Shown one piece after another: positions 52,442-63,636 of a stretch of 64,000 nucleotides of DNA. The notes beneath the pieces were generated by a model. That model worked only from the letters and a program-made list of their open reading frames with translations. It searched no databases and had not been told where the DNA came from. Location of the stretch: the NCBI RefSeq assembly GCF_001875725.1, contig NZ_MLCQ01000029.1, positions 124,001 through 188,000 of the forward strand, given 5' to 3'. Positions within the stretch are counted from its first letter, which is position 1; each line of letters opens with the position of its first letter. The position numbers and the translations under genes were made by a program. The DNA is from Corynebacterium sp. NML140438. GTDB lineage: Bacteria; Actinomycetota; Actinomycetes; Mycobacteriales; Mycobacteriaceae.

Positions 52442-53527
52442 ATGGACCAGGTCGATCCGTTAATCTCCGCTATCTATCGTTGGTTCGATGTCTCCGGTGT
52501 CTTGCTGATGGGCGTCATCGGTGGCACCATCGCGCGTCACCGCGGCTACGACATCATCGGGTTTTTCTTCATCGCAATGCTCTCCGCCCTCGGCGGGGGC
52601 ATGCTTCGCGACGTCCTCATCAACGAAGGCACCGTCGCCGCAATGAGCCAGCCGGAATACCTCATCCTGGCGTTTACCGGCGCGGTGATCGCGCGGTTCA
52701 CCTACTTCAAGGGGCGGGCGTGGAGCGTGCTGGAAAGCCATGGCGACGCCTTCGTCTCCGCGCTGTGGGCGGCAACGGGGGCGTCGAAAGCCCTGGCGTA
52801 CGGGTTGCCTGTCCTGCCATCCATCATGATGGGCGTGTTCACCGCGACGGGCGGCGGCATGATCCGCGACGTCGTCACTGGGCGGGAGCCAAGTGTCTTC
52901 GGCAACAACCAACCGACAGTCATTCCGGCTGTGGCCTGCTCCGTCATCGTGCTGCTTGGCCACGCCACCGGACACATGGCGATCGGGATAGTACTTGGCC
53001 CGATTGCCAGCTTCGCGCTGTTCCTGCTCGGCTACTACGGCAACTGGCGAATCTCCACGAACTCGGAGTTCGCTCCGGTGAACCAGACCGCGGCGCACCT
53101 CGCGGAGCTGGCGCGGAAGGCGGAGCGGCGCTCACGCACCATCGCGCGCGAACTCGAACCGACCCGCGTGCGTTCCTGGCGCCACCGACAGATGGAGAAG
53201 GCACTCCAGCGCAGGATCGAATCGGAAGTCAAACGTGGCAAAGGCCGTTCGGAGGCCGTCCACGAGGCGGACGCGTTCCTCCAGGAATTCACGTCTCAGT
53301 TCGAGGCGATCAACGTGGAGGACGGCCAGGATGTGGCGGAGGGGGCGTCGACAAGCGAGTCGTTGCTCGACGGCATCGGGATGGACCTCTCCGGCGACTC
53401 CTATGACGAAGAGCACCACCTGGATCAGACCGCGAGCAAGATGCTGGACATGATCCTGCAGGATGACAAACTCACCGACGAACTCATCGAGCGGCTGGTC
53501 AAACAGTACGAGGCCCGCAACTCCTAG
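52442..53527 (+). CDS. TRIC (UPF0126) family membrane protein with long C-terminal extension
   Basis: 361 aa. About seven helices form two repeated UPF0126/TRIC modules, each with the G-G-G-x-x-R-D signature (ALGGGMLRDVL and ATGGGMIRDVV), typical of small-cation or amino-acid channels. After about residue 205 there is a 150-residue charged cytoplasmic tail, absent from the second TRIC gene at 57754. The tail is helical with RRSRTIARELEPTRVRSW. The stop overlaps the convergent VIT1-type gene by 4 bases. Confidence 0.87.
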   Translation: MDQVDPLISAIYRWFDVSGVLLMGVIGGTIARHRGYDIIGFFFIAMLSALGGGMLRDVLINEGTVAAMSQPEYLILAFTGAVIARFTYFKGRAWSVLESHGDAFVSALWAATGASKALAYGLPVLPSIMMGVFTATGGGMIRDVVTGREPSVFGNNQPTVIPAVACSVIVLLGHATGHMAIGIVLGPIASFALFLLGYYGNWRISTNSEFAPVNQTAAHLAELARKAERRSRTIARELEPTRVRSWRHRQMEKALQRRIESEVKRGKGRSEAVHEADAFLQEFTSQFEAINVEDGQDVAEGASTSESLLDGIGMDLSGDSYDEEHHLDQTASKMLDMILQDDKLTDELIERLVKQYEARNS

Positions 53528-54213
53528 AGAGCCGTGGTGCCGAAGACCCAGCCGGCGCCGAAGGTGATGGCAAGGCCGAGTGCGCCACCGATAACCAGGC
53601 GCAACACGGCGCGCGTCACGCTCGCACCGCCGATGCGCGCAGAGACCGCGCCCGTCGCCGCCAGCGCCGCGAGTGTCACGATGAACGTCGAGGCCACGCG
53701 CCACGAGTCCGGCGGAAGCAGCACCGCCGCCAGCGGCAACAGCGCGCCGAGGAAGAAAGAAATGAACGACGCGATAGCGGCCGACCACGGGTTCGCCAGG
53801 TCGTCCTCGTCGATGCCGTAGTGCATTTCCAGGTGGGCCTTGATGGGGTCCTCGGCGGTGCGTTCCTTCGCCACCCTCAACGCCGTCTTCGAGCTCAGCC
53901 CGGACGCGACGTAGCCTGCCACGAGGTGCTCGAACTCCTCGTGCGGGTCCTCCTTGTGCAGCTCGAGCTCGCGCTCAATGAAGGCATTTTCCATGTCTCG
54001 CTGTGAGGACACGGACACGTACTCGCCGAGCGCCATCGAGACCGCGCCGCCGATCAGCGCGGCGATGCCCGCCGTAGCGATCGCGGGAACGTTCGGGGTA
54101 GCACCCGCGACGCCGACGACCACCGCGGCTGTCGACACGATGCCGTCATTCGCGCCGAGCACCGCCGCGCGCAGCTTGTTCAGCCGCTCATTCATGCCTT
54201 CAACTGCAACCAT
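53524..54213 (-). CDS. VIT1/CCC1 transporter family protein
   Basis: 229 aa with about five helices. LRAAVLGANDGIVSTAAVVVGVAGA is the family signature in helix 1, followed by GALSMALGEYVSVSSQRD-like sequence and a cytoplasmic metal-binding loop rich in Glu (ERELELHKEDPHEEFEHL). Probably exports iron or manganese. ATG at 54211-54213 has no clear ribosome site. Confidence 0.9.
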   Translation of the reverse strand: MVAVEGMNERLNKLRAAVLGANDGIVSTAAVVVGVAGATPNVPAIATAGIAALIGGAVSMALGEYVSVSSQRDMENAFIERELELHKEDPHEEFEHLVAGYVASGLSSKTALRVAKERTAEDPIKAHLEMHYGIDEDDLANPWSAAIASFISFFLGALLPLAAVLLPPDSWRVASTFIVTLAALAATGAVSARIGGASVTRAVLRLVIGGALGLAITFGAGWVFGTTAL

Positions 54214-54287
54214 GCACTACATGGTGGTCCAAATAAGACACCTGCGCAACGAAGCGCAGCCTCACCAATATCGCGGGTGACCTGGCG

Positions 54288-54293
54288 TACGAT
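54288..54293 (+). promoter_or_regulatory. -10 box TACGAT of leaderless gene at 54302
   Basis: TACGAT ends 8 nt before ATG 54302. Confidence 0.5.
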
Positions 54294-54301
54294 GGCCTGC
54301 G

Positions 54302-55564
54302 ATGAACACTGCAAAACGGATCGCAGGCGCCGTGTGCGCGCCCCTGTGCCTCGCCCTCGTCGCCCCTGCCGCGCTGGCAGTCGCGGAGGATACGACAACC
54401 ACAACGTCGGTCACTCCCCGCCCCGGGTTTTACGACGACTACGGCAACTGGGTGCCGCCTGTCCGCGTCCACGCGCCGGACACAAACAACTGCGAGCGCT
54501 CCCTGTGGCCTCCCGAACCGGTATCGACGTCCGAAGCCCGCGAAACCGAAACCCTCCAGCCCCTCCCCGTGCGCTACCAGGGACCGTGCGGCATCGAAGC
54601 ACCCGAGGGGTTCCACGTCGACGAGGGGGTGCTCGCGTCCGCGTGGCTCGTCGCCAACCTCGATACCGGCGACGTGATCGCGATGAAGGATCCGCACGGC
54701 AGGTACAGGCCGGCGTCGATTATCAAGGTGCTGCTCGCGCTCGTGGCAATTGACGAGCTGCCCCGCGAGCAGCGCGTGGTTGTCAGCGAAGAATCCGCCG
54801 GTCAGGAAGGCTCCGCCGTCGGTATCGGCGCAGGTGGCGAGTACACAGTCGACGACCTGCTGCACGGCTTACTCATGGCATCGGGCAACGACGCCGCCCA
54901 CGCCCTCGCCCAGGCGCTCGGCGGTGACGACGCCACCCTGACAAAGATCAACGCGAAAGCCCGAGCGCTCGGCATGACGGATACGCGCGCAACCTCCTAC
55001 TCCGGCCTGGACCGCGCCGGAATGTCTACCTCGGCGTGGGACATGGCGCTCGCCTACCGGGCGGCGTTTTCCAACCCGACGTTCGCCGAGATCGCGGACA
55101 CCGCCTCCTACCCGTTCCCGGGCTACGGCGACATCCCGGGTTACGAGCTGTGGAACGACAACCAGCTCTACCTCAACGACCCTGACGGCATCGGTGGCAA
55201 GACCGGCTATACCGACGACGCGAACCACACCTTTGTCGGCGCTGTTAACCACGAAGGCGCGCGGCTGGTGGCAGTCGTGCTTGATACGACGGTGGACAAG
55301 ATGCGCGCGTGGCAGCAGGCGCAGGCGCTCCTCCATGAGTCCTATGCATACGCCTCCGATCGCGCTACCCACGTGGCGTCGCTGAACCCCGTCGAGGAAA
55401 CCCCAACGACGCCACAGCCGACCGATGTTGGCCCCGAGAAGGAGGAAAGCCAGGGTGGCATTCCCTGGCTTTCCATCGCGCTCGTCGGCGGCGTGCTGGT
55501 GGTTACCGCACTCGCCGTCGCGCTTAGTTTCGCGTCAGCAAAGAAGCGATCCCGACGCCAATAG
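54302..55564 (+). CDS. D-alanyl-D-alanine carboxypeptidase (S11, PBP5-type)
   Basis: 420-aa peptidoglycan-trimming enzyme. Signal peptide (about 1-28), a Thr/Pro-rich linker, then a penicillin-binding domain with SxxK (Ser139-Lys142 in PASIIKVL), SGN (194-196) and KTG (300-302 in GGKTGYT). A C-terminal membrane helix (about 390-412) with basic tail anchors it. Similar to mycobacterial DacB1. The last 41 bases overlap the convergent YihY gene. Confidence 0.93.
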   Translation: MNTAKRIAGAVCAPLCLALVAPAALAVAEDTTTTTSVTPRPGFYDDYGNWVPPVRVHAPDTNNCERSLWPPEPVSTSEARETETLQPLPVRYQGPCGIEAPEGFHVDEGVLASAWLVANLDTGDVIAMKDPHGRYRPASIIKVLLALVAIDELPREQRVVVSEESAGQEGSAVGIGAGGEYTVDDLLHGLLMASGNDAAHALAQALGGDDATLTKINAKARALGMTDTRATSYSGLDRAGMSTSAWDMALAYRAAFSNPTFAEIADTASYPFPGYGDIPGYELWNDNQLYLNDPDGIGGKTGYTDDANHTFVGAVNHEGARLVAVVLDTTVDKMRAWQQAQALLHESYAYASDRATHVASLNPVEETPTTPQPTDVGPEKEESQGGIPWLSIALVGGVLVVTALAVALSFASAKKRSRRQ

Positions 55565-56621
55565 CACCAATCGCCGCACCGACACCCAGCGCCTTGCCCG
55601 ATGCCGAGGCGCTGCTAGCCGGGTCCTGGTATGCGCCCGCGCGCACGTTGATAATCGCGGACTCCGGGACCTCAACCGGCTCGAGCTCCAACGACTCCTC
55701 TGTAGTTGCGGTCCAGGCAGAAACGTAGAGCACAACGCGCCAGATGAGATAGAGCACCACCATCAGCGCAATCACTGGGCCGAAGATCGCGCCGGCTGGG
55801 TTGCCCGTCGCCGAGCTGACGATCACGGTTGCGAACTGCTTCACCAGCTCGAACGCGACCGCGCCGAGCAGCGCGCCCTTCAAGCCGGACTTCATCGGCA
55901 CCTTCGTGCGCGGCATGTACGTGACCATCCACCACATCACCAGGAAGTTCGCCAGCACACCGACCAACAGGCCGACGGCCCACACCACGAGGCGGGCCCC
56001 CGGGAAGTCGCCGAGACCGAAGTGCTCCATCGCCTGCGAGGTCCACGAGGAGGCACCGATGGCGGTCACACCGAACGCCACGATGAACAGCACGATGAGG
56101 CCAATGAGGCCGAGCAGGTCTGTCAACTTCTTCACGACGAAGTTTCCACCATCATTCGCGTCAAGGTTCCACATCGCCGAAATGCCCACACGGAGATTGT
56201 TCATCCAGCCCAAGCCGGACCAGAGGGTTGTGAGCAAACCGACGCCTGCGACGGCGCCGCGCTGATCAATCGCGGCCTGCAGCAGCTCGTTGACGGTATC
56301 GCCCAGCCCACCTTCGAGGTTCTCGGTGATCTGGTCCTGCACCTGCTGCATGATGTCCGGACGCCCGTTCAAAAACATACCGAGCGCAGCGAACAGCAGC
56401 ATCGCCAGCGGGAAGAGCGACAGGACAGAAAAGTACGTAATACCTGCAGAAAGCTGGTTACCGCCCTGCGCGGAGAAACGCTCGTTCATCCGCATCAGGT
56501 GGCCAACCGCCGGGGCCTTCTTCGCGATCTCGTCCGCAGCGCCCTCTGTTTGCTGCTTCGTAGCTCGCTCAATACCCTGCCGGTCGGTGTACTCCGTCTG
56601 TGGCGACGTCGACGTGGCCAT
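55524..56621 (-). CDS. YihY/virulence factor BrkB family membrane protein
   Basis: 365 aa with six predicted helices and the family hallmark QLSAGITYFSVLSLFPLAML near residue 57. The C-terminal quarter is an Ala-rich cytoplasmic stretch ending with another hydrophobic segment. Function unknown; the former RNase BN assignment is not valid. ATG at 56619-56621 has GGAAGGG 8 nt upstream; GTG one codon earlier is the alternative. Confidence 0.9.
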   Translation of the reverse strand: MATSTSPQTEYTDRQGIERATKQQTEGAADEIAKKAPAVGHLMRMNERFSAQGGNQLSAGITYFSVLSLFPLAMLLFAALGMFLNGRPDIMQQVQDQITENLEGGLGDTVNELLQAAIDQRGAVAGVGLLTTLWSGLGWMNNLRVGISAMWNLDANDGGNFVVKKLTDLLGLIGLIVLFIVAFGVTAIGASSWTSQAMEHFGLGDFPGARLVVWAVGLLVGVLANFLVMWWMVTYMPRTKVPMKSGLKGALLGAVAFELVKQFATVIVSSATGNPAGAIFGPVIALMVVLYLIWRVVLYVSAWTATTEESLELEPVEVPESAIINVRAGAYQDPASSASASGKALGVGAAIGAIGVGIASLLTRN

Positions 56622-56702
56622 CACAGTCCCTTCCCTACGTTTGGTTAGTTACGCTAAGCACACCATCGTAGAGGAAAGGTCCACGATCTAGCCACCGAAT
56701 TA

Positions 56703-57716
<1,014 letters not shown>

Positions 57717-57718
57717 TT

Positions 57719-57724
57719 ACTGTA
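57719..57724 (-). promoter_or_regulatory. -10 box TACAGT of leaderless trpS
   Basis: Minus-strand TACAGT ends 8 nt before the trpS ATG. Confidence 0.5.
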
Positions 57725-57753
57725 GACCGGAACACGCGCGTGCGGTACCTGCC

Positions 57754-58533
57754 CTATTCCTTGTCCGGTTCCTCGTCGGACTTAGGATCGGGGCGTCGGA
57801 TGCGTTTGATGCCCCGGTACACCTGGCGCGCACCGGGCACCATCCGCGCACGGCGGTAGAAGTACGAGGTCAGCGCGTACTTCGGATCGATTTCGGCGAC
57901 GCGATCGTCGTCGTACACATAGATCGGCAGTGACCAGCCCCGCTTCAGCGAAATCAGGCGAACGCCGAGCACCAGCAGCACGGTCACGATGACGTTGATC
58001 CACTCCGGGACCCCCGCCATCATCATCAGCCACCACGCCACGGTGCCGATGACCGCCGCCGATGCATACAGCTCCTTCCGGAACACGAGCGGCACCCGGT
58101 CGGAGAGGACGTCGCGAATGATGCCACCCGAGACACCCGTGGTGATCGCGGCCACGCACGCGATGATGAAGCCGTGGCCGTGCTCAATAGCGATTCGGAT
58201 ACCCACGACCACGAACGCGGCGAGCCCGATGGCGTCGGCAACTAAGAAGCCCCGGCGCAGCTGGTGCATGAGCCAACTAATGCGGACAGTCAGCACGGAG
58301 GCAACCACGACGAGCAGCAGGTACTCCGGCTTTTCCACCCACACCATCGGGTAGATACCCAGCAGCAGGTTGCGCACTGTGCCCCCGCCGAGCGCGGTCA
58401 ACGCACCGAGGGTGACCACCCCGAAGAGGTCCATGCGCATGCGGCCCGCCGAGACGGCCGCGGTCATGGCCTCTGCAACGATTCCGATGATGAACAGCGC
58501 GGTGATGAGCTGATCAGTGCTGACTGCGTCCAT
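57754..58533 (-). CDS. TRIC (UPF0126) family membrane protein
   Basis: 259 aa, seven predicted helices with two modules marked by ALGGGTVRNLLLG and GVSGGIIRDVLSD, then a short basic cytoplasmic tail. Paralogue of the gene at 52442, without its long extension. Likely small-ion or metabolite channel. ATG at 58531-58533 lies one base after the xth stop, so translational coupling is likely. Confidence 0.88.
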   Translation of the reverse strand: MDAVSTDQLITALFIIGIVAEAMTAAVSAGRMRMDLFGVVTLGALTALGGGTVRNLLLGIYPMVWVEKPEYLLLVVVASVLTVRISWLMHQLRRGFLVADAIGLAAFVVVGIRIAIEHGHGFIIACVAAITTGVSGGIIRDVLSDRVPLVFRKELYASAAVIGTVAWWLMMMAGVPEWINVIVTVLLVLGVRLISLKRGWSLPIYVYDDDRVAEIDPKYALTSYFYRRARMVPGARQVYRGIKRIRRPDPKSDEEPDKE

Positions 58534-58534
58534 A

Positions 58535-59458
58535 TCAGATGTCGTACTCCACGATGAGTGGGGAGTGATCGGACCAGCGCTGCTCTACTGTCGGGGCCTT
58601 TTCCACCCAGCTGCGCTGCGCACGCTCCAGCATGGACTGTGTTGCTGCCTGGTAGTCGATGCGCCAGCCCGCGTTGTTGTTGAATGCCTGCCCGCGGTAG
58701 GTCCACCAGGTGTACGGTGCGTCTTCGGGCTGCAGGCGGCGCGCGACGTCGAACCACTGCGGGTTGTCATTCGCTTGTCGACGCCCCTCCGACGCATACT
58801 CCACCGCCCCAGCCCACCGGCTTGCCTCCTTGTCCTCGAGGTCCTGGGCCGTGGCGTCCGGGAACGCACCGAAGACGGAGTCCATGAACGCACGCTCGTC
58901 GGGCAGGAAGCCGGACTTCTTCCGGTTCGTCTTCCAGTTCTTGAGGTCTTCGCGACGGTGGCAGATGTTCCAGTCGCCAGCGATCACCATGTCTGGGTGC
59001 TGCGACGGCAGCTCCTCGAGCACCGGACTGAACTGGTCGAAGAAGCGGTACTTCTCATCCTGCTTGGCAGTCTCGGCAGCGCCCGACGGCAGGTAAAGCG
59101 ACGCCACCCGCACACCATTTTCGAGGGTCGCCGCGATGAAACGCCCCGCATCTTCGAAGCCCGGGATACCAACGCTTACCTCAGATAGGGGGGTTCGTGA
59201 CAGAATTCCCACACCCGCGCGGCCTTTCGCGCCCGGAGTCTCCGCCGGGGCGACCGCGAGATGCCACCCTTGCTCAAGCGCAGGCGCCAGCGCCTGCTCT
59301 GTTTGTTCCTGTGTTGCCCGCACTTCTTGCATCAACACGACGTCGACAGACGATGCGTCGAGCCATGCGTGCATCCCGTGGTTGAGCTCGTTGCGGACCT
59401 TCGTTGCCGCGCGGATTCCGTTGACGTTGACCGAAGCAATGCTTAAAACCATGCCCAT
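58535..59458 (-). CDS. xth: Exodeoxyribonuclease III
   Basis: 307-aa AP endonuclease/3'-5' exonuclease for base-excision repair. Signature residues: SVNVNGIRAA (Asn), LMQEVRA (catalytic Glu), IAGDWNICH (Asp-Asn), WWTYRGQAFNNNAGWRIDY and the C-terminal SDHSPL (Asp-His). ATG at 59456-59458 has AAAGG 7-8 nt upstream. Confidence 0.93.
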   Translation of the reverse strand: MGMVLSIASVNVNGIRAATKVRNELNHGMHAWLDASSVDVVLMQEVRATQEQTEQALAPALEQGWHLAVAPAETPGAKGRAGVGILSRTPLSEVSVGIPGFEDAGRFIAATLENGVRVASLYLPSGAAETAKQDEKYRFFDQFSPVLEELPSQHPDMVIAGDWNICHRREDLKNWKTNRKKSGFLPDERAFMDSVFGAFPDATAQDLEDKEASRWAGAVEYASEGRRQANDNPQWFDVARRLQPEDAPYTWWTYRGQAFNNNAGWRIDYQAATQSMLERAQRSWVEKAPTVEQRWSDHSPLIVEYDI

Positions 59459-59522
59459 GACCCTACCTTTCCCCGCTAATACAAGACACGCGGTATGTAA
59501 AAGCTGTACGCTGTGCGTTTAA

Positions 59523-61769
<2,247 letters not shown>

Positions 61770-61786
61770 ACCCTCGGTTTGATCGG

Positions 61787-61826
61787 CCCCGGTTGCTGCG
61801 TTTTCGCGGCGGCCGGGGTTTCGTTT
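61787..61826 (+). terminator. Intrinsic terminator of icd
   Basis: CCCCGG-TT-GCTGCG-TTTT-CGCGGC-GG-CCGGGG (61787-61818) followed by TTTCGTTT. Long two-part stem 17 nt after the icd stop. Confidence 0.9.
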
Positions 61827-61865
61827 ACGGTTCTTGACCTGGCGCCCAGGATGGTACCTCTACGT

Positions 61866-61948
61866 GGTAACCAGAGGATGGTAATCAGCCGAGTAACTGG
61901 GCCAACGGCGATCACCTCTACTCGGCTGATTACCATCCTCTGGTCACC
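61866..61948. repeat. Long inverted repeat, 30-bp arms
   Basis: Arms 61866-61895 and 61919-61948 match in 29 of 30 positions around a 23-nt spacer; the inner 25 bp are perfect. The heptamer GGATGGT (or its complement) occurs four times between 61848 and 61954. No T-run and no open frame. Possibly a palindromic mobile/REP-like unit or a regulatory RNA structure. The 230-base gap 61770-61999 otherwise contains only the icd terminator. Confidence 0.85.
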
Positions 61949-61999
61949 ATCCTCGGCTAAGAGCGGGCTGCGGGTGTGGTGGCGTCGAGAAGCAGGTAC

Positions 62000-62860
62000 T
62001 CACCCGAGGGCTGCCCGGCGGCCAGCGATGGTGTCGCGGACCTCGCGGACGAACTGATCGGGGTACCGACGCAAGAACGACGGCGAGTAGCGGAGGAAGA
62101 CATACCCCCTGTTGGCGATCATCTTCTGTCGCTCGAACTCTTCCTGCCGCGCGCGTTCGGCGTTGGGTCCCTGGTATTTCACGTTGCCGTCGATCTCGAT
62201 GAGCAGCCAGCCGTCGACGCAGAGGTCCGCGTAGCGTCCAGCCACTTCGTACTGCGTAAACAAAGGGCCGATCCCCGCCCGGATCAGCAGAGCGCGTGCG
62301 AAAGATTCGTAGGGCGAACCGGAATCCGCGACACAGTGCCGGATGCACTCCCGGACCACGGCAACGCCCTTTAGCCTGCCAAGTTGGGATGCCTCCCGTT
62401 CAAGAAGTTCAAACGTAAACCCACTACACCGAAGGTAGTCGGCAGCGACGAGCCCTTCGACGAAGCCGTAATGGCGGGCGATGTCAGCGAACGTTCGGAA
62501 ACCGTTGGTAACCCGGTGGCCGTCGCGCAACGAGATTTCGTTGCTACGCAGCACCATGCGCCGAAACATTATCCCCTCCCGGTTTCGGCGAGATGGCGGG
62601 CTCCCCCTCGAAAGCAGACACAGTTCGACGAGTTCTTCCGTCGTACTGATCACCCAAATGCCGTGCATGCGCGCGGCCGATCTTCCGACCAACACCGCTT
62701 CCCTGCTCATCATCGCAGCAGCTTCGACGCGCAGCCACTGACGTTCGTGGAACCTCAGCTCTTTCCAGCCCTTCTCTGCATACACAATGCTCGTGTCGAG
62801 CACCCGATACGGCCCTCGGAGTTTGTCGAGTTCCTTGTGGGAAAGAACCCGCTTGTCCAC
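62000..62860 (-). CDS. DUF559 domain protein (PD-(D/E)XK-like fold)
   Basis: 286 aa. The N-terminal half begins with LSHKELDKLRGP and a region like actinobacterial AbiEi/winged-helix proteins (MMSREAVLVGRSAARMHGIW). The C-terminal half is DUF559, related to Vsr-type nucleases: SPYESFARALLIRAG, YADLCVDGWLLIEIDGNVKY and RQKMIANRGYVFLRY, with D and E-I-D-G-x-x-K residues of the fold. Common in actinobacteria; function unproven. GTG at 62858-62860 is chosen; TTG at 62927-62929 would add 23 residues. Confidence 0.75.
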   Translation of the reverse strand: MDKRVLSHKELDKLRGPYRVLDTSIVYAEKGWKELRFHERQWLRVEAAAMMSREAVLVGRSAARMHGIWVISTTEELVELCLLSRGSPPSRRNREGIMFRRMVLRSNEISLRDGHRVTNGFRTFADIARHYGFVEGLVAADYLRCSGFTFELLEREASQLGRLKGVAVVRECIRHCVADSGSPYESFARALLIRAGIGPLFTQYEVAGRYADLCVDGWLLIEIDGNVKYQGPNAERARQEEFERQKMIANRGYVFLRYSPSFLRRYPDQFVREVRDTIAGRRAALG

Positions 62861-62988
62861 AATCCCCCCGCCGTAGCTCTTCCTTCCGTTCCTCCCACCG
62901 TTGCTGTTGTGCCTTATGTGCTCTGTCAATCCCCATGTCTTTTCTGACGGCGAAAACCCGGCACCGGTTCCCTCCCGTCGCCGAAGGC

Positions 62989-63237
62989 CTACCCCGCGTT
63001 GCGCAGCGCGGTGGCCAGCGTGTTCATGGTGACCTGGATGGTCTTGGAAACGAGGAAGGTCTCGTCGCCGGCTCGGTAGCGGCGCAGCAGCTCGAGCTGG
63101 ACGGTGTTGAGCGGTAGTAGGTGTCGCGCAGATCGTAGCGGATAGCGCGGTTGAGCGTCGGGATTTGCTCAAGCAGGGAGAGTTAGTAGTAGCGCAGGCC
63201 AACATCGATTTCGTCTTCCAGGCACGGGCATTGAGTC
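62989..63237 (-). pseudogene. Decayed C-terminus of phosphoenolpyruvate carboxylase (ppc)
   Basis: The minus strand ends in LELLRRYRAGDET ... TIQVTMNTLATALRNAG and TAG (62989-62991), a clear match to the PEP carboxylase C-terminus (VELLRRYR ... IQLTMNGLATALRNSG type). Upstream, NRAIRYDLRDTYY lies in a different frame (single-base frameshift at about 63115) and a stop codon interrupts further up. The remaining ~800 residues are absent. The 422-base stretch 62861-63282 holds this remnant and the GntR promoter only. Confidence 0.75.
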
Positions 63238-63245
63238 TCCACCTA

Positions 63246-63275
63246 TTGACACTCCAGGCATACTAGTTATATAGT
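63246..63275 (+). promoter_or_regulatory. Promoter of GntR-ABC operon
   Basis: TTGACA (63246-63251) and TATAGT (63270-63275, 18-nt spacer; TATATA at 63268 gives 16) form the best sigma-70-type promoter in the window. TATAGT ends 7 nt before ATG 63283, so the mRNA is leaderless. ACTA...TAGT symmetry over the -10 could be the GntR operator. Confidence 0.65.
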
Positions 63276-63282
63276 TACCCAC

Positions 63283-63636
63283 ATGAGTGGTAAACCCATA
63301 TACCGGCAGATTGCCGATGAACTACGCGACCTCATCGGCTCGGGTGTCCTTGCCCCAGGTGACCGTGTGCCATCCACCAACGAACTCGCCCATTTTCACT
63401 CCGTCAACCCCACAACCTCCGCGAAAGCACTAACCGAGCTATTCAACGAGGGGCTACTGGAAAAACGCCGAGGACTTGGCATGTTCGTGCTCGACAGCGC
63501 ACGTGAACAGGTACTGAACACTCGCCGCAAAGCTTTTCTCCATAACTTCGTCAAACCCTTCGTGCACGAAGCCGACCAGCTCGATTTCACCACCGAGGAA
63601 CTGACAACAATGATCACTAAGGAGCGTTCTCGATGA
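63283..63636 (+). CDS. GntR family regulator, YtrA subfamily
   Basis: 117 aa. A winged-helix GntR domain (PIYRQIADELRDLIGSGVLA, GDRVPSTNELA, NPTTSAKALTEL, RRGLGMFV) and a short C-terminal helical region of about 40 residues, the YtrA arrangement. YtrA proteins repress ABC-transporter operons in which they lie, here the following gene. The stop overlaps the next start (ATGA). Confidence 0.9.
   Translation: MSGKPIYRQIADELRDLIGSGVLAPGDRVPSTNELAHFHSVNPTTSAKALTELFNEGLLEKRRGLGMFVLDSAREQVLNTRRKAFLHNFVKPFVHEADQLDFTTEELTTMITKERSR

Noticed and set aside
61779..62057. 92-codon plus-strand frame over the icd terminator and inverted repeat
   Set aside because: It runs through the terminator hairpin and the palindrome; no start signal or similarity.
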